In this document: positions 36,971 to 44,864 of the stretch, in pieces
Position numbering within the stretch: the first letter of the stretch is position 1
How the letters are laid out: each line of letters begins with the position of its first letter
Assembly (NCBI RefSeq): GCF_014170375.1
Contig: NZ_LZZW01000023.1
Location: 62,001-126,000 of the forward strand
Reading direction: 5' to 3'
DNA length: 64,000 nt
From: Variovorax sp. UMC13
Lineage (GTDB): Bacteria > Pseudomonadota > Gammaproteobacteria > Burkholderiales > Burkholderiaceae_C
Notes under the pieces: generated by a model
The model's input: the letters and a program-made list of their open reading frames with translations, nothing else
What the model was told of the DNA's origin: nothing
The model's database searches: none
Position numbers and translations under genes: made by a program

Positions 36971-36975
36971 ACTAC

Positions 36976-37179
36976 ATGGAAATCCTGGATGACGAAGAGC
37001 TGGCCTCTGCGGCGTATGTGCTGCGGATTCGTGCCGCCCATGGCGATCGCGAGGCCTTGCGCGAAGCCGAACGGCTCGAAGGGATCCTGAAGGCCCGGCT
37101 CGGTCCCACGCCTTCGGGCCATGCGCCGCTGGAGGCCGGGCAGGGCGAGCGCAAGCCATGGTGGCGCTTTTGGTCGTGA
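36976..37179 (+). CDS. Small hypothetical protein
   Basis: 67 aa. Two helices (DDEELASAAYVLRIRAAHGDREALREAERLEGILKARL) and a C-terminal PWWRFWS. No family recognised. The AT-rich inverted repeat lies right at its 5' side and may control it. Confidence 0.45.
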   Translation: MEILDDEELASAAYVLRIRAAHGDREALREAERLEGILKARLGPTPSGHAPLEAGQGERKPWWRFWS

Positions 37180-37206
37180 TGTGTGGATGGAGCCGGAGCT
37201 AGCGCC

Positions 37207-37386
37207 ATGGATTGGGTGCCATTGGCCTGGGTCGCGTTGGGCGCCACCTTCTCCGCCAGCTGTTTGGGCCTCTACGCGCGGCTCAGCGCCGCGGCGAGGG
37301 CGTTCGACCGGGACCTGATGCTCCTTGCGGCGGTGGGTGCCTCGCTGGGAGTGCTCACGGCTTCGAGGCCGCAATGGATGTGGTGA
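37207..37386 (+). CDS. Small two-helix membrane protein
   Basis: 59 aa from MDWVPLAWVALGATFSASCLGLY, with a second hydrophobic stretch (LMLLAAVGASLGVLTA). A GGAG lies 10 bases ahead of the ATG. Unknown family; it follows the previous small gene by 27 bases and may be co-transcribed. Confidence 0.45.
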   Translation: MDWVPLAWVALGATFSASCLGLYARLSAAARAFDRDLMLLAAVGASLGVLTASRPQWMW

Positions 37387-37420
37387 GGGGGCCAGCCGCC
37401 TCAGCACGCGGGGCCGTCGC

Positions 37421-37942
37421 TCAGGGGCGCTCGGGCTGGAGCTCGCCCGCATAGCACTCGGGGCTCTGCTCGCTGCCTTGCACGCAGTCCGAGTGCCGGT
37501 AGAGCGCCTCGATCTCGAGCACCGGGACCGGCTTGCCCACCACGTGCTGCGAGCCGACCACCCGGCCTCCGATGCTCAGCAGGGTGAACGGCGCCACTAG
37601 GTTTCGGTCGTAGTCCCCCGGGCCGCAGGCGACGAAGTACTGCGGGTCGCGGGACCACTGCAGCACCTGCCGCGCATCGAAGGTGGCGTGCAGCAGCGTG
37701 AAGCATTGGCGTGCGCCTTCGCGCGCCTCGATGGTGTGGATGCCGCCGCTCCAGCGCACCCGCGTGCCCTGGGCCGAAGGCGACAGCGCCTGGGCGGGCA
37801 AGAGGTCTGCCACCGGCGCTTGCGGCTTTGTGGCGGCGATGGGGGAAGAGGGGGCGGCGCGATCGGTGGGTGTGGCGCAAGCCGCGAGCAGGACACAAGC
37901 GCCAAGGATGGCGCAGAGGCGTGGAGGTCGGTGAGGTGGCAT
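37421..37942 (-). CDS. Slp-like outer membrane lipoprotein
   Basis: 173 aa. Lipoprotein signal with lipobox LLAAC (Cys22). The mature part resembles Slp/YeaY lipoproteins: TRVRWSGGIHTIEARE, a central CFTLLHATFD, and DRNLVAPFTLLSIGGRVVGSQ. Two further Cys near the C-terminus may pair (RHSDCVQGSEQSPECY). Slp proteins sit on the outer membrane and rise in starvation or acid stress in enterobacteria; the role here is unknown. Confidence 0.7.
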   Translation of the reverse strand: MPPHRPPRLCAILGACVLLAACATPTDRAAPSSPIAATKPQAPVADLLPAQALSPSAQGTRVRWSGGIHTIEAREGARQCFTLLHATFDARQVLQWSRDPQYFVACGPGDYDRNLVAPFTLLSIGGRVVGSQHVVGKPVPVLEIEALYRHSDCVQGSEQSPECYAGELQPERP

Positions 37943-38090
37943 CGTTTCATCCTAGCGCGGCGATGACGCGCTGCTCGTGAAAGTGCACGACGCCGACGAC
38001 ATCGAATTTATAATTCGAATTACTGCTCTGAAAACCTGTAGCGCCACGCATCGGGCTCGCGCGCGGTGGCAGGAGTGCCGAAAGCAGACC

Positions 38091-38306
38091 GTGAGATTTG
38101 TCGTCATTCCCGAATCGAAGAATTGCTGGATCTGGGAGCTCCGCAGCGCGCAGGATTTCCTCGTATTGAGGAGCCCGGGCAGCTTTACCGCCAAGTTCCA
38201 GGCCGTGGCCCAGATCGAGGCCTTGCGGCGCGCCATCCACGTCGCCGGCATCTACGATCTGGTGGGCGCCCGGGTGGACGCGCAGGCGGTGCGGGTCACG
38301 TCCTAG
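38091..38306 (+). CDS. Small hypothetical protein
   Basis: 71 aa from a GTG. Compact alpha/beta pattern (RFVVIPESKNCWIWELRSAQDFLVLRSPGSFTAKFQAVAQIEALRRAIHVA), reminiscent of the short YegP/DUF1508 fold but not a firm match. The open frame extends upstream without protein character, which is why the GTG is chosen. Confidence 0.5.
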   Translation: MRFVVIPESKNCWIWELRSAQDFLVLRSPGSFTAKFQAVAQIEALRRAIHVAGIYDLVGARVDAQAVRVTS

Positions 38307-38392
38307 CACCCCGTGGTGCCCAGCCCTGGGGCAGGCGAGGGCCCGATGGCACCGAAAGGAGGCCGCCGCGCTCGTTGTTGGCGTTGCCGTTC

Positions 38393-38408
38393 AGGCACGT
38401 CGCTTGCA
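38393..38408 (+). promoter_or_regulatory. Sigma-54 promoter of the amide/urea operon
   Basis: AGGCACGTCGCTTGCA against the consensus TGGCACG-N4-TTGCA: only the first base differs. GG (38394-38395) and GC (38406-38407) are exactly 10 bases apart. It predicts a start near 38419, a 340-base leader ahead of the ABC transporter, and nitrogen (NtrC/RpoN) control. Confidence 0.75.
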
Positions 38409-38533
38409 TGAGCAGCTTGTCGCGCCGGCCATGCCGCGGTGTGCAGCTCCGCATAAACCCGGATGCGCTGCCTCACCCCGGTGTATAAAGTGCGGCATTC
38501 GATCGCGGCACCGCCCGGTTCGTGCAAGCTGAA

Positions 38534-38605
38534 GCCCCAAGGATGCGGCCGCAGCCCAGAGACATCGTCAGTCCCGCTCTCTTCTGACCGCCAACGTCGT
38601 CGGTC
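38534..38605 (+). promoter_or_regulatory. Candidate AmiR (ANTAR) RNA-binding hairpins in the leader
   Basis: Two hairpins with six-base loops that have A at loop position 1 and G at position 4, the ANTAR rule. First: GCCCC-AAGGAT-GCGGC (38534-38549). Second: GACCGCC-AACGTC-GTCGGTC (38586-38605). Each has a single mismatch at the same place, one pair in from the loop. A CCGG..CCGG hairpin and a pyrimidine-rich stretch follow (38616-38655) and could be the terminator that AmiR overrides. The 48-base distance between the loops is longer than in textbook cases. Confidence 0.45.
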
Positions 38606-38761
38606 CTTGTCTTGCCGGCATCTCGTCCGGTAACCCCCCGTCTCTCCCTCCTTCCGCGCCATGCTTGGCGCAGGCCCGCGTTCGCTTCGGCGACGCGCAT
38701 GCCTGTGCGCGTGCGCATGTGCCGGCGTCGGCAGGGGAGGCGGACACCCCAAGGAAACAAC

Positions 38762-39997
38762 ATGACTTCTTCCCGTCGCCAATTTCTAGGCACCGCCGCA
38801 TCCACCGCCTTCGCCTCCGCGCTCTCGCTGCGCGGCCTCGACGCCTTCGCCGCCGAAGACAAGATCAAGGTCGTCGGCATCTACGACCTGTCGGGCGGCC
38901 TCGACATCTATGGCAAGCCCGTGGTCGACGCGCTGCGCTTCGCCGCCGAGGAGATCAACCAGAAGGGCGGCCTGCTGGGTCGGCAGATCGACTTCATCCA
39001 CTACGACGCGCAGTCGAACATGCAGCTCTATGCGCAGTTCGCGCAGCAGGCGGCGCTCAAGAACAAGCCCGCGGTCGTGATGGCGGGCATCACCTCGGCC
39101 TCGCGCGAGGTGGTGCGGCCGGTGCTCGACCGCTTCAAGACGCTCTACTTCTACAACAACCAGTACGAAGGCGGCGTCTGCGACGGCAACTACTTCGCCG
39201 CCGGCGTGACGCCGGCGCAGACGGTGCAGAAGCTCGTGCCGCATGCGATCAGGAAGTGGGGCAAGAAGGTCTACATCGTCGCGGCCGACTACAACTACGG
39301 CCAGATCGTCTCCTCGTGGGTGAAGAAGTACGCGGCCGAGGCGGGCGGGCAGACCCTTGCGGTGGAGTTCTTCCCGCTGGACGTGACCAACTTCGGCGCC
39401 ACCATCTCCAAGATCCAGGCGGCCAAGCCGGACTTCGTGTGGTCGGCGCTGGTGGGCGGCGCCCACATGTCCTTCTACCGCCAGTGGAAGGCCGCCAACA
39501 TGGCCGGCAAGCTGCCGATCGCATCCACCACCTTCGCCGGCGGCAACGAGCACATCGTGCTGTCGCCCGAGGAGTGCAACGGCATCCTGATCTGCCAGAA
39601 CTACCTGCAGGAGCTGCCGGGCGCGGCCAACCAGGACTTCGTGGCGCGCTTCCACAAGCGCTACGGCGCCGACTACCCCTACATCACCGAGCTGGCCATG
39701 GGCGCCTACCAGGGCTTCATGCTGTGGGCCGAGGGCGTGCGGCGCGCGCAGAGCATCGACCGCGTGAAGGTGATCGCGGCGCTCGAGTCCGGCGTGGTCA
39801 TCGACGCGCCGAGCGGCAAGGTCGGCATCGATCCCGTCACCCACCACTGCACGCTCGACGTGCACATCGCCGAGGTACGCGACCGCAAGCTCAACCTGGT
39901 CGAGAGCTTCCCGCAGCAGCCGCCGGCCGACACGGCCGCGGTCTGCGACCTGCGCAAGAACCCGAACGACGCCAAGCAGTACACGATCAAGTTCTGA
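38762..39997 (+). CDS. Amide/urea-type ABC transporter substrate-binding protein (FmdD/UrtA-like)
   Basis: 411 aa. Tat-like signal SSRRQFLGTAASTAFASALSLRG at the N-terminus, then a Peripla_BP_5 fold with IKVVGIYDLSGGLDIYGKPVVDAL, YDAQSNMQLYAQFA and TLYFYNNQYEGGVCDGNYF. This is the class that binds urea or short-chain amides (UrtA, FmdD, AmiC). First gene of the operon, 13 bases ahead of the permease. The neighbouring amidase favours amides over urea. It shares its fold with the cytoplasmic AmiC encoded at the far end of the operon. Confidence 0.88.
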   Translation: MTSSRRQFLGTAASTAFASALSLRGLDAFAAEDKIKVVGIYDLSGGLDIYGKPVVDALRFAAEEINQKGGLLGRQIDFIHYDAQSNMQLYAQFAQQAALKNKPAVVMAGITSASREVVRPVLDRFKTLYFYNNQYEGGVCDGNYFAAGVTPAQTVQKLVPHAIRKWGKKVYIVAADYNYGQIVSSWVKKYAAEAGGQTLAVEFFPLDVTNFGATISKIQAAKPDFVWSALVGGAHMSFYRQWKAANMAGKLPIASTTFAGGNEHIVLSPEECNGILICQNYLQELPGAANQDFVARFHKRYGADYPYITELAMGAYQGFMLWAEGVRRAQSIDRVKVIAALESGVVIDAPSGKVGIDPVTHHCTLDVHIAEVRDRKLNLVESFPQQPPADTAAVCDLRKNPNDAKQYTIKF

Positions 39998-40010
39998 GCG
40001 CGACCGATCC

Positions 40011-40880
40011 ATGGACCTCGCAGCCATCTTTTCCATCGAGGTCGTGGGCGCCATCGCCACGCTGGTGCTCATGAGCATCGGCCTGGCGGTGGTGTTCGGG
40101 ATGATGAAGATCATCAACCTGGCCCACGGCGAATTCATGATGCTCGGCGGTTACGTCGCCATCCTTGCCACCAACCGCTTCGGCGTGCCGATCTGGCTGT
40201 CGATGCTGCTGCTCGCGCCGCTCGTCACCGGCCTGTTCGGCGTGCTCGTCGAACGGCTGCTGGTGCGGCATCTCTACGGCCGCATGATCGACACCATGCT
40301 CGCGACCTGGGGCCTGAGCCTGGCGCTCGTCGGCCTCGCGACCATGGTCTTCGGCAACACCACGGTGGGCATCTCCTCGCCCTTGCCGGGCTTCGCCATC
40401 GGACGCTTCCAGGGCAGCGGCTACACGCTGTTCGTGATCGCCGTGGCGGTGGCGGTGCTGGCCGGCCTGTGGCTGCTGTTCCGCTTCACCGACCTCGGGC
40501 TGTGCGCGCGCGCCTCGATGCAGAACGCCGCCATGGCGGCCGCGCTGGGCGCCAACCCCGGGCGCATCTACACGCTGACCTTCGGGCTCGGGGCGGCACT
40601 GTCCGGTCTGGGCGGCGCGGTGCTGGCGCCGGTGTCGGGCGTGATCCCGACCATCGGCGCGAGCTACATCGCCAAGGCCTTCATCACGGTGATCGGGGGA
40701 GGCAGCGCCGTGATCACCGGCAACCTCGCGGCCTCTGGCCTGTTCGGCGCCGTGAGCCAGGCCGTGACCTTCGCCACCACGCCGGTGTTCGGCGAGGTCG
40801 CGCTGCTGCTCGCGGCCGTGCTGCTGATCCGTCTGCTGCCGCAAGGCATCACCGGCCGCTTCTTCAAGAAATCCATCTGA
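40011..40880 (+). CDS. ABC transporter permease (LivH/UrtB-like)
   Basis: 289 aa, about eight membrane helices. Typical LivH features: KIINLAHGEFMMLGGYVA near residue 37, and TIGASYIAKAFITVIGGG near 210. It forms half of the membrane channel together with the following permease. The stop overlaps the next ATG by one base. Confidence 0.9.
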   Translation: MDLAAIFSIEVVGAIATLVLMSIGLAVVFGMMKIINLAHGEFMMLGGYVAILATNRFGVPIWLSMLLLAPLVTGLFGVLVERLLVRHLYGRMIDTMLATWGLSLALVGLATMVFGNTTVGISSPLPGFAIGRFQGSGYTLFVIAVAVAVLAGLWLLFRFTDLGLCARASMQNAAMAAALGANPGRIYTLTFGLGAALSGLGGAVLAPVSGVIPTIGASYIAKAFITVIGGGSAVITGNLAASGLFGAVSQAVTFATTPVFGEVALLLAAVLLIRLLPQGITGRFFKKSI

Positions 40881-41899
40881 TGACCCACGCTTCTTCTCTG
40901 CGATCCTGGGGACTGGCGGCTGCCGGCGCGCTGTGCGTGGCCGGCGTGCTGCTGGCCCCGCAGGTCACCGACACCTTCGCGCTGCTGGCGCTCACCGTCT
41001 ACCTGGTGATGGCGATGCTCGCGCTGAGCCTGGCCTTCGTCTGGGGCTTCGGCGGCATCCTGTGCTTCGGCCAGGCCGCCTTCTTCGGGCTCGGCGCCTA
41101 TGCCTATGCGATCGGCGCGATCAACTTCGGCCCCGGCGTGGCGGCGCTGCTGTTGTCGGTGGCGGTGCCGGCGGTGTTCGCCGCGCTGCTCGGCTACTTC
41201 ATGTTCTACGGCCGCATCAGCGATGTGTACCTGGGCGTGATCACGCTGGCCGTGACGCTGATCCTGTTCAACCTGGCCAACTCCACCTCGGGCTCGGAGT
41301 ACCGCATCGGCGAAGCGCTGCTGGGCGGCTTCAACGGCATTCCGTCGATCCCGACGCTGACGCTGCCGGGCCACGACAGCCCGCTCGAGCCCGAAGGCCT
41401 GTTCCGGCTGGTGGGGCTGCTGCTGATCGCCGCTTACGTCGGGCTGCGCCTGCTGCTGCGCACGCGCTTCGGCCAGGTGGTGGTGGCGGTGCGCGAGAAC
41501 GAGCGCCGGGCCGAACTGCTGGGCTACGACGCCCGGCTGCACAAGCTGCTGGCCTTCGCGCTCGGCGGCGCGATCGCCGGCCTGGCCGGCTGCCTGTACG
41601 CCAACTGGGGCGCCTTCGTGAACCCCGGCGTGTTCAGTCTCGCGCAGTCGGCCCAGATCATCATCTGGGTGATCGTCGGCGGCCGCGGCACGCTGATCGG
41701 TCCGATGATCGGCTGCGTCGGCATCCAGTGGATGGTGACCGCGCTCGGCGGCCAGCAGACGGTGGACACCGGGCTGGTGCTGGGCGTGGTGCTCGCGGCC
41801 TTCGTGATGCTGATCCCGCGCGGCATCGCGCCCACGGTGATGGGTTGGTTCGCGCCGCGCGCGCGGCCCGTCGCCACCGTCCCGGAGCGCGTGCGATGA
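40880..41899 (+). CDS. ABC transporter permease (LivM/UrtC-like)
   Basis: 339 aa polytopic protein. Conserved LivM blocks are SLAFVWGFGGILCFGQAAFFGLGAY and FGQVVVAVRENERRAELLGYD, with the late IIWVIVGGRGTLIGPMIG. It pairs with the LivH-like subunit. The ATG was picked at the one-base overlap with the previous stop; the longer open frame is antisense to nothing and lies inside the first permease. It overlaps the ATPase gene by 4 bases. Confidence 0.9.
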   Translation: MTHASSLRSWGLAAAGALCVAGVLLAPQVTDTFALLALTVYLVMAMLALSLAFVWGFGGILCFGQAAFFGLGAYAYAIGAINFGPGVAALLLSVAVPAVFAALLGYFMFYGRISDVYLGVITLAVTLILFNLANSTSGSEYRIGEALLGGFNGIPSIPTLTLPGHDSPLEPEGLFRLVGLLLIAAYVGLRLLLRTRFGQVVVAVRENERRAELLGYDARLHKLLAFALGGAIAGLAGCLYANWGAFVNPGVFSLAQSAQIIIWVIVGGRGTLIGPMIGCVGIQWMVTALGGQQTVDTGLVLGVVLAAFVMLIPRGIAPTVMGWFAPRARPVATVPERVR

Positions 41900-42648
41900 G
41901 CGCCCCGCTGTTGCAGACCCGGCGGCTGGGCGTGAGCTTCGGCGGCGTGCATGCGGTGCGCGAAGTGGACTTCGATCTCGCCGAAGGCGAGCTGCGCTGC
42001 CTGATCGGCCCCAACGGCGCCGGCAAGAGCACCTTCTTCAAGATGCTCAGTGGCCAGCAGCTGCCCGACCGCGGCGAGGTGTTCTTCCGCGGACGGCGCA
42101 TCTCCGGCCTGGCGGCGCACCAGATCGCGCGCCTGGGCATCGGCATCAAGACCCAGGTGCCCAGCGTGTTCGACGGCCTCGACGTGCTGCAGAACCTGCA
42201 CCTCGCGGCCCTGCGCGCGCAGCCCTCGGAACGCGCCGCGCGCGCCGAGGCGCATGCGGTGCTCGAGCGCGTCGGCCTGGCCGGGCGCGGCGATGCGCGC
42301 GTGGGGGAACTCGCGCACGGCCAGCGGCAGTGGGTCGAGCTGGGAATGATCCTGGCCTCGCGCCCGGCGCTGGTGCTGCTGGACGAACCGGCGGCCGGCA
42401 TGACGCACCACGAGGTGCGCAAGACCGCGGCGCTGATCCGCGAGATCAACCGCGCCAGCACCGTGGTGGTGGTGGAACACGACATGGCCTTCATCCGGAT
42501 GATCGCCGGCCGCGTCACGGTCTTCAACCGCGGCGAGGTGCTGGCCGAAGGCAGCTTCGACGACGTGGTGTCCGACCCGCGGGTGCGCGACGCCTATCTG
42601 GGCAACAAGCCCATCCATTCCAGCAACCAGGAGACCGACCATGCTTGA
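41896..42648 (+). CDS. ABC transporter ATP-binding protein (LivG/UrtD-like)
   Basis: 250 aa. Walker A GPNGAGKST, Walker B LVLLDEPAAGM, and an unusual signature with AHGQRQWVELGMIL instead of LSGGQ. That signature is the UrtD form, separating urea/amide transporters from amino-acid ones. The switch His is in VVVEHDM. It hydrolyses ATP together with the next subunit. Overlaps of 4 and 8 bases with its neighbours show tight coupling. Confidence 0.92.
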   Translation: MSAPLLQTRRLGVSFGGVHAVREVDFDLAEGELRCLIGPNGAGKSTFFKMLSGQQLPDRGEVFFRGRRISGLAAHQIARLGIGIKTQVPSVFDGLDVLQNLHLAALRAQPSERAARAEAHAVLERVGLAGRGDARVGELAHGQRQWVELGMILASRPALVLLDEPAAGMTHHEVRKTAALIREINRASTVVVVEHDMAFIRMIAGRVTVFNRGEVLAEGSFDDVVSDPRVRDAYLGNKPIHSSNQETDHA

Positions 42649-43345
42649 AACACGCGACCTGCGCGGCGGCTACGGCCGCGTGCCCGTGCTGCACGGCATC
42701 ACGCTGGAGGCCGGCGCCCGCGAGATCACGGGCATCCTCGGGCGCAACGGCATGGGCAAGACCACCTTGCTCAAGGCCCTGATGGGCGAGCTGCCCGCCA
42801 CCGGCGGCACGCTCGCGCTGGCCGGGCAGGACCTGACGCGCGCGCGTCCGCACGAACGCGCGCGCGCGGGCATCGGCTATGTGCCGCAGGGCCGGCAGAT
42901 CTTTCCCTTCCTCACGGTGGCGCAGAACCTGCGCATGGGCTGCGCGAAGAACTTCGCGACGGCCGAGGCCACCATCGCGCGTGTGCTGCAGCACTTCCCG
43001 CGGCTGCAGCGGCTGCTGGAACAGCCCGGCGGCAGCCTGTCGGGCGGCGAGCAGCAGCTGCTGGCGCTGGCGCGCTGCCTGTGCGGCGATCCCAAGCTGA
43101 TCCTGCTGGACGAGCCCACCGAGGGCATCCAGCCCTCGATCTGCGACGAGATCGTCGAGACCCTGCTGCAGCTGCGCGAGCGCGACGGCCTGGCGGTGGT
43201 GCTGGTCGAGCAGGACATCGAGTTCCTGTGCGCGCTGTGCGACCGGATCCTCGTCATCGACAAGGGTGTCTTCACCGGCGCCATCGATCCGCGCCAGACC
43301 TCGAGCGAAGAGATCGCGCGCCAATTCACCGACTTCCACGCCTGA
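42641..43345 (+). CDS. ABC transporter ATP-binding protein (LivF/UrtE-like)
   Basis: 234 aa. Walker A GRNGMGKTT, signature LSGGEQQLLALAR, Walker B ILLDEPTEGIQPSI; the EGIQPSI ending is diagnostic for UrtE-type proteins. It completes the five-part importer. The next gene, the amidase, begins 4 bases after it. Confidence 0.92.
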   Translation: MLETRDLRGGYGRVPVLHGITLEAGAREITGILGRNGMGKTTLLKALMGELPATGGTLALAGQDLTRARPHERARAGIGYVPQGRQIFPFLTVAQNLRMGCAKNFATAEATIARVLQHFPRLQRLLEQPGGSLSGGEQQLLALARCLCGDPKLILLDEPTEGIQPSICDEIVETLLQLRERDGLAVVLVEQDIEFLCALCDRILVIDKGVFTGAIDPRQTSSEEIARQFTDFHA

Positions 43346-43349
43346 CGAC

Positions 43350-44864
43350 ATGCCCGTTCAACGTCCCACCCTTTCCCAGCTCGACGCGACCGCCCGGTCG
43401 CTGGGCCTGGCGCTCGACAGCGCCACGCTGAGCGAATACGACGCGATCCTGCAAGCCACCTTCGACGACTACGACCAGGTCGATGCGATGCCGCCCGAAC
43501 TGCCCGCGGTGCATTACCCGCGCACGCCGGGGACCTACCCGACGGGCGCCGACAACCCGCTGGGCGCCTGGCATGTGCGGACCACCGTCGCGGGCCGCGC
43601 CGACGGCCCGCTGGCCGGCAGGACGGTGGTGCTCAAGGACAACATCTGCCTGGCCGGCGTGCCAATGATGAACGGCGCGTCGACGCTGCGGGGCTACGTG
43701 CCCGACGTCGACGCCACCGTGGCCACGCGCGTGCTGGACGCCGGCGGCACCATCGTGGGCAAGGCGCACTGCGAGTACTTCTGCGTCTCCGGCGGCAGCC
43801 ACACCAACGCGATCGGGCCGGTGCAGAACCCGCGCAAGCCGGGCCACTCGGCCGGCGGCTCGTCCTCGGGCTGCGGCGCGCTGGTGGCCGCGGGCGAGGT
43901 CGACATGGGCATCGGCACCGACCAGGGCGGCTCGGTGCGCATTCCCGCCGCCTATTCGGGCTTCGTCGGCATGAAGCCCACCTGGGGCCTCGTGCCCTAC
44001 ACCGGCATCATGCCGATCGAGATGACGCTCGACCACGCGGGCCCCATGACCGCCACGGTGGCCGACAACGCCTTGCTGCTCGAGGTGCTGGCCGGTCCCG
44101 ACGGGCTCGACCCGCGCCAGGGCGCGCCGGCGCCCGACACCCGCTACGGCGACACGCTGCGCGCGGGCTGCCAGGGCCTGCGCATCGCCGTGGTGTGCGA
44201 GGGCTTCGGCTGGCCCAACGCCGAGGCCGACGTCGACCAGGCGGTGCAGCGCGCCGCGCAGCAGTTCGAGCGGCTCGGCGCGCAGGTCGAGACGGTCTCG
44301 ATCCCGCTGCACCGACAGGGGCATGCCATCTGGACGCCGATCGCGGTGGAAGGCACGACCCAGCTGCTCAAGGGCTTCAACCACGGCTCGAACTGGAAGG
44401 GCCTGTACGTCACCAGCATGATGCGCGCGCAGCAGGACTGGCAGGCCCACAGCATGGACTTCCCGCACGACCTGCGCACCTGCCTGCTGGCCGGCGAGTA
44501 CCTTTCGCAGCGCTACGGCGGGCGCTACTACGCGCAGGCGCAGAACCAGGCGCGGCGCCTGCGCGCGGCCTACGATGCGGTCCTGTCCCGCTACGATCTG
44601 CTGCTCATGCCCACGGTCCCGATGAAGGCTCCCGCACTGCCGGCACGCGACGCGTCCGCCACCGAGTTCGTCACGCGCGCGCTCGAGATGAACGCCAACA
44701 CCGCGCCCTTCGACGTCACCGGCCATCCGGCGCTGTCGCTGCCCTGCGGCCAGTCGCAGGGCTTGCCCATCGGCCTGATGCTGGTCGGCGCCTTCCATGG
44801 CGAGGCCGCGATCTACCGCGCCGCCTACGCCTTCGAGCAGACTGGCCTGGGGAGCCCGGCGTGA
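43350..44864 (+). CDS. Amidase (amidase signature family)
   Basis: 504 aa. The Ser-cisSer-Lys triad is visible: Lys in VVLKDNICLAG, cis-Ser in GGSSSGCGALV, and the nucleophilic Ser in GTDQGGSVRIPAAYSG. The N-terminal helical extension is typical of enzymes acting on aliphatic or aryl amides, such as those next to nitrile hydratases. It turns an imported amide into ammonia and an acid. Sitting between the transporter and amiC, it marks the operon as amide scavenging. Substrate range cannot be read from the sequence. The end overlaps amiC (GTGA). Confidence 0.9.
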   Translation: MPVQRPTLSQLDATARSLGLALDSATLSEYDAILQATFDDYDQVDAMPPELPAVHYPRTPGTYPTGADNPLGAWHVRTTVAGRADGPLAGRTVVLKDNICLAGVPMMNGASTLRGYVPDVDATVATRVLDAGGTIVGKAHCEYFCVSGGSHTNAIGPVQNPRKPGHSAGGSSSGCGALVAAGEVDMGIGTDQGGSVRIPAAYSGFVGMKPTWGLVPYTGIMPIEMTLDHAGPMTATVADNALLLEVLAGPDGLDPRQGAPAPDTRYGDTLRAGCQGLRIAVVCEGFGWPNAEADVDQAVQRAAQQFERLGAQVETVSIPLHRQGHAIWTPIAVEGTTQLLKGFNHGSNWKGLYVTSMMRAQQDWQAHSMDFPHDLRTCLLAGEYLSQRYGGRYYAQAQNQARRLRAAYDAVLSRYDLLLMPTVPMKAPALPARDASATEFVTRALEMNANTAPFDVTGHPALSLPCGQSQGLPIGLMLVGAFHGEAAIYRAAYAFEQTGLGSPA

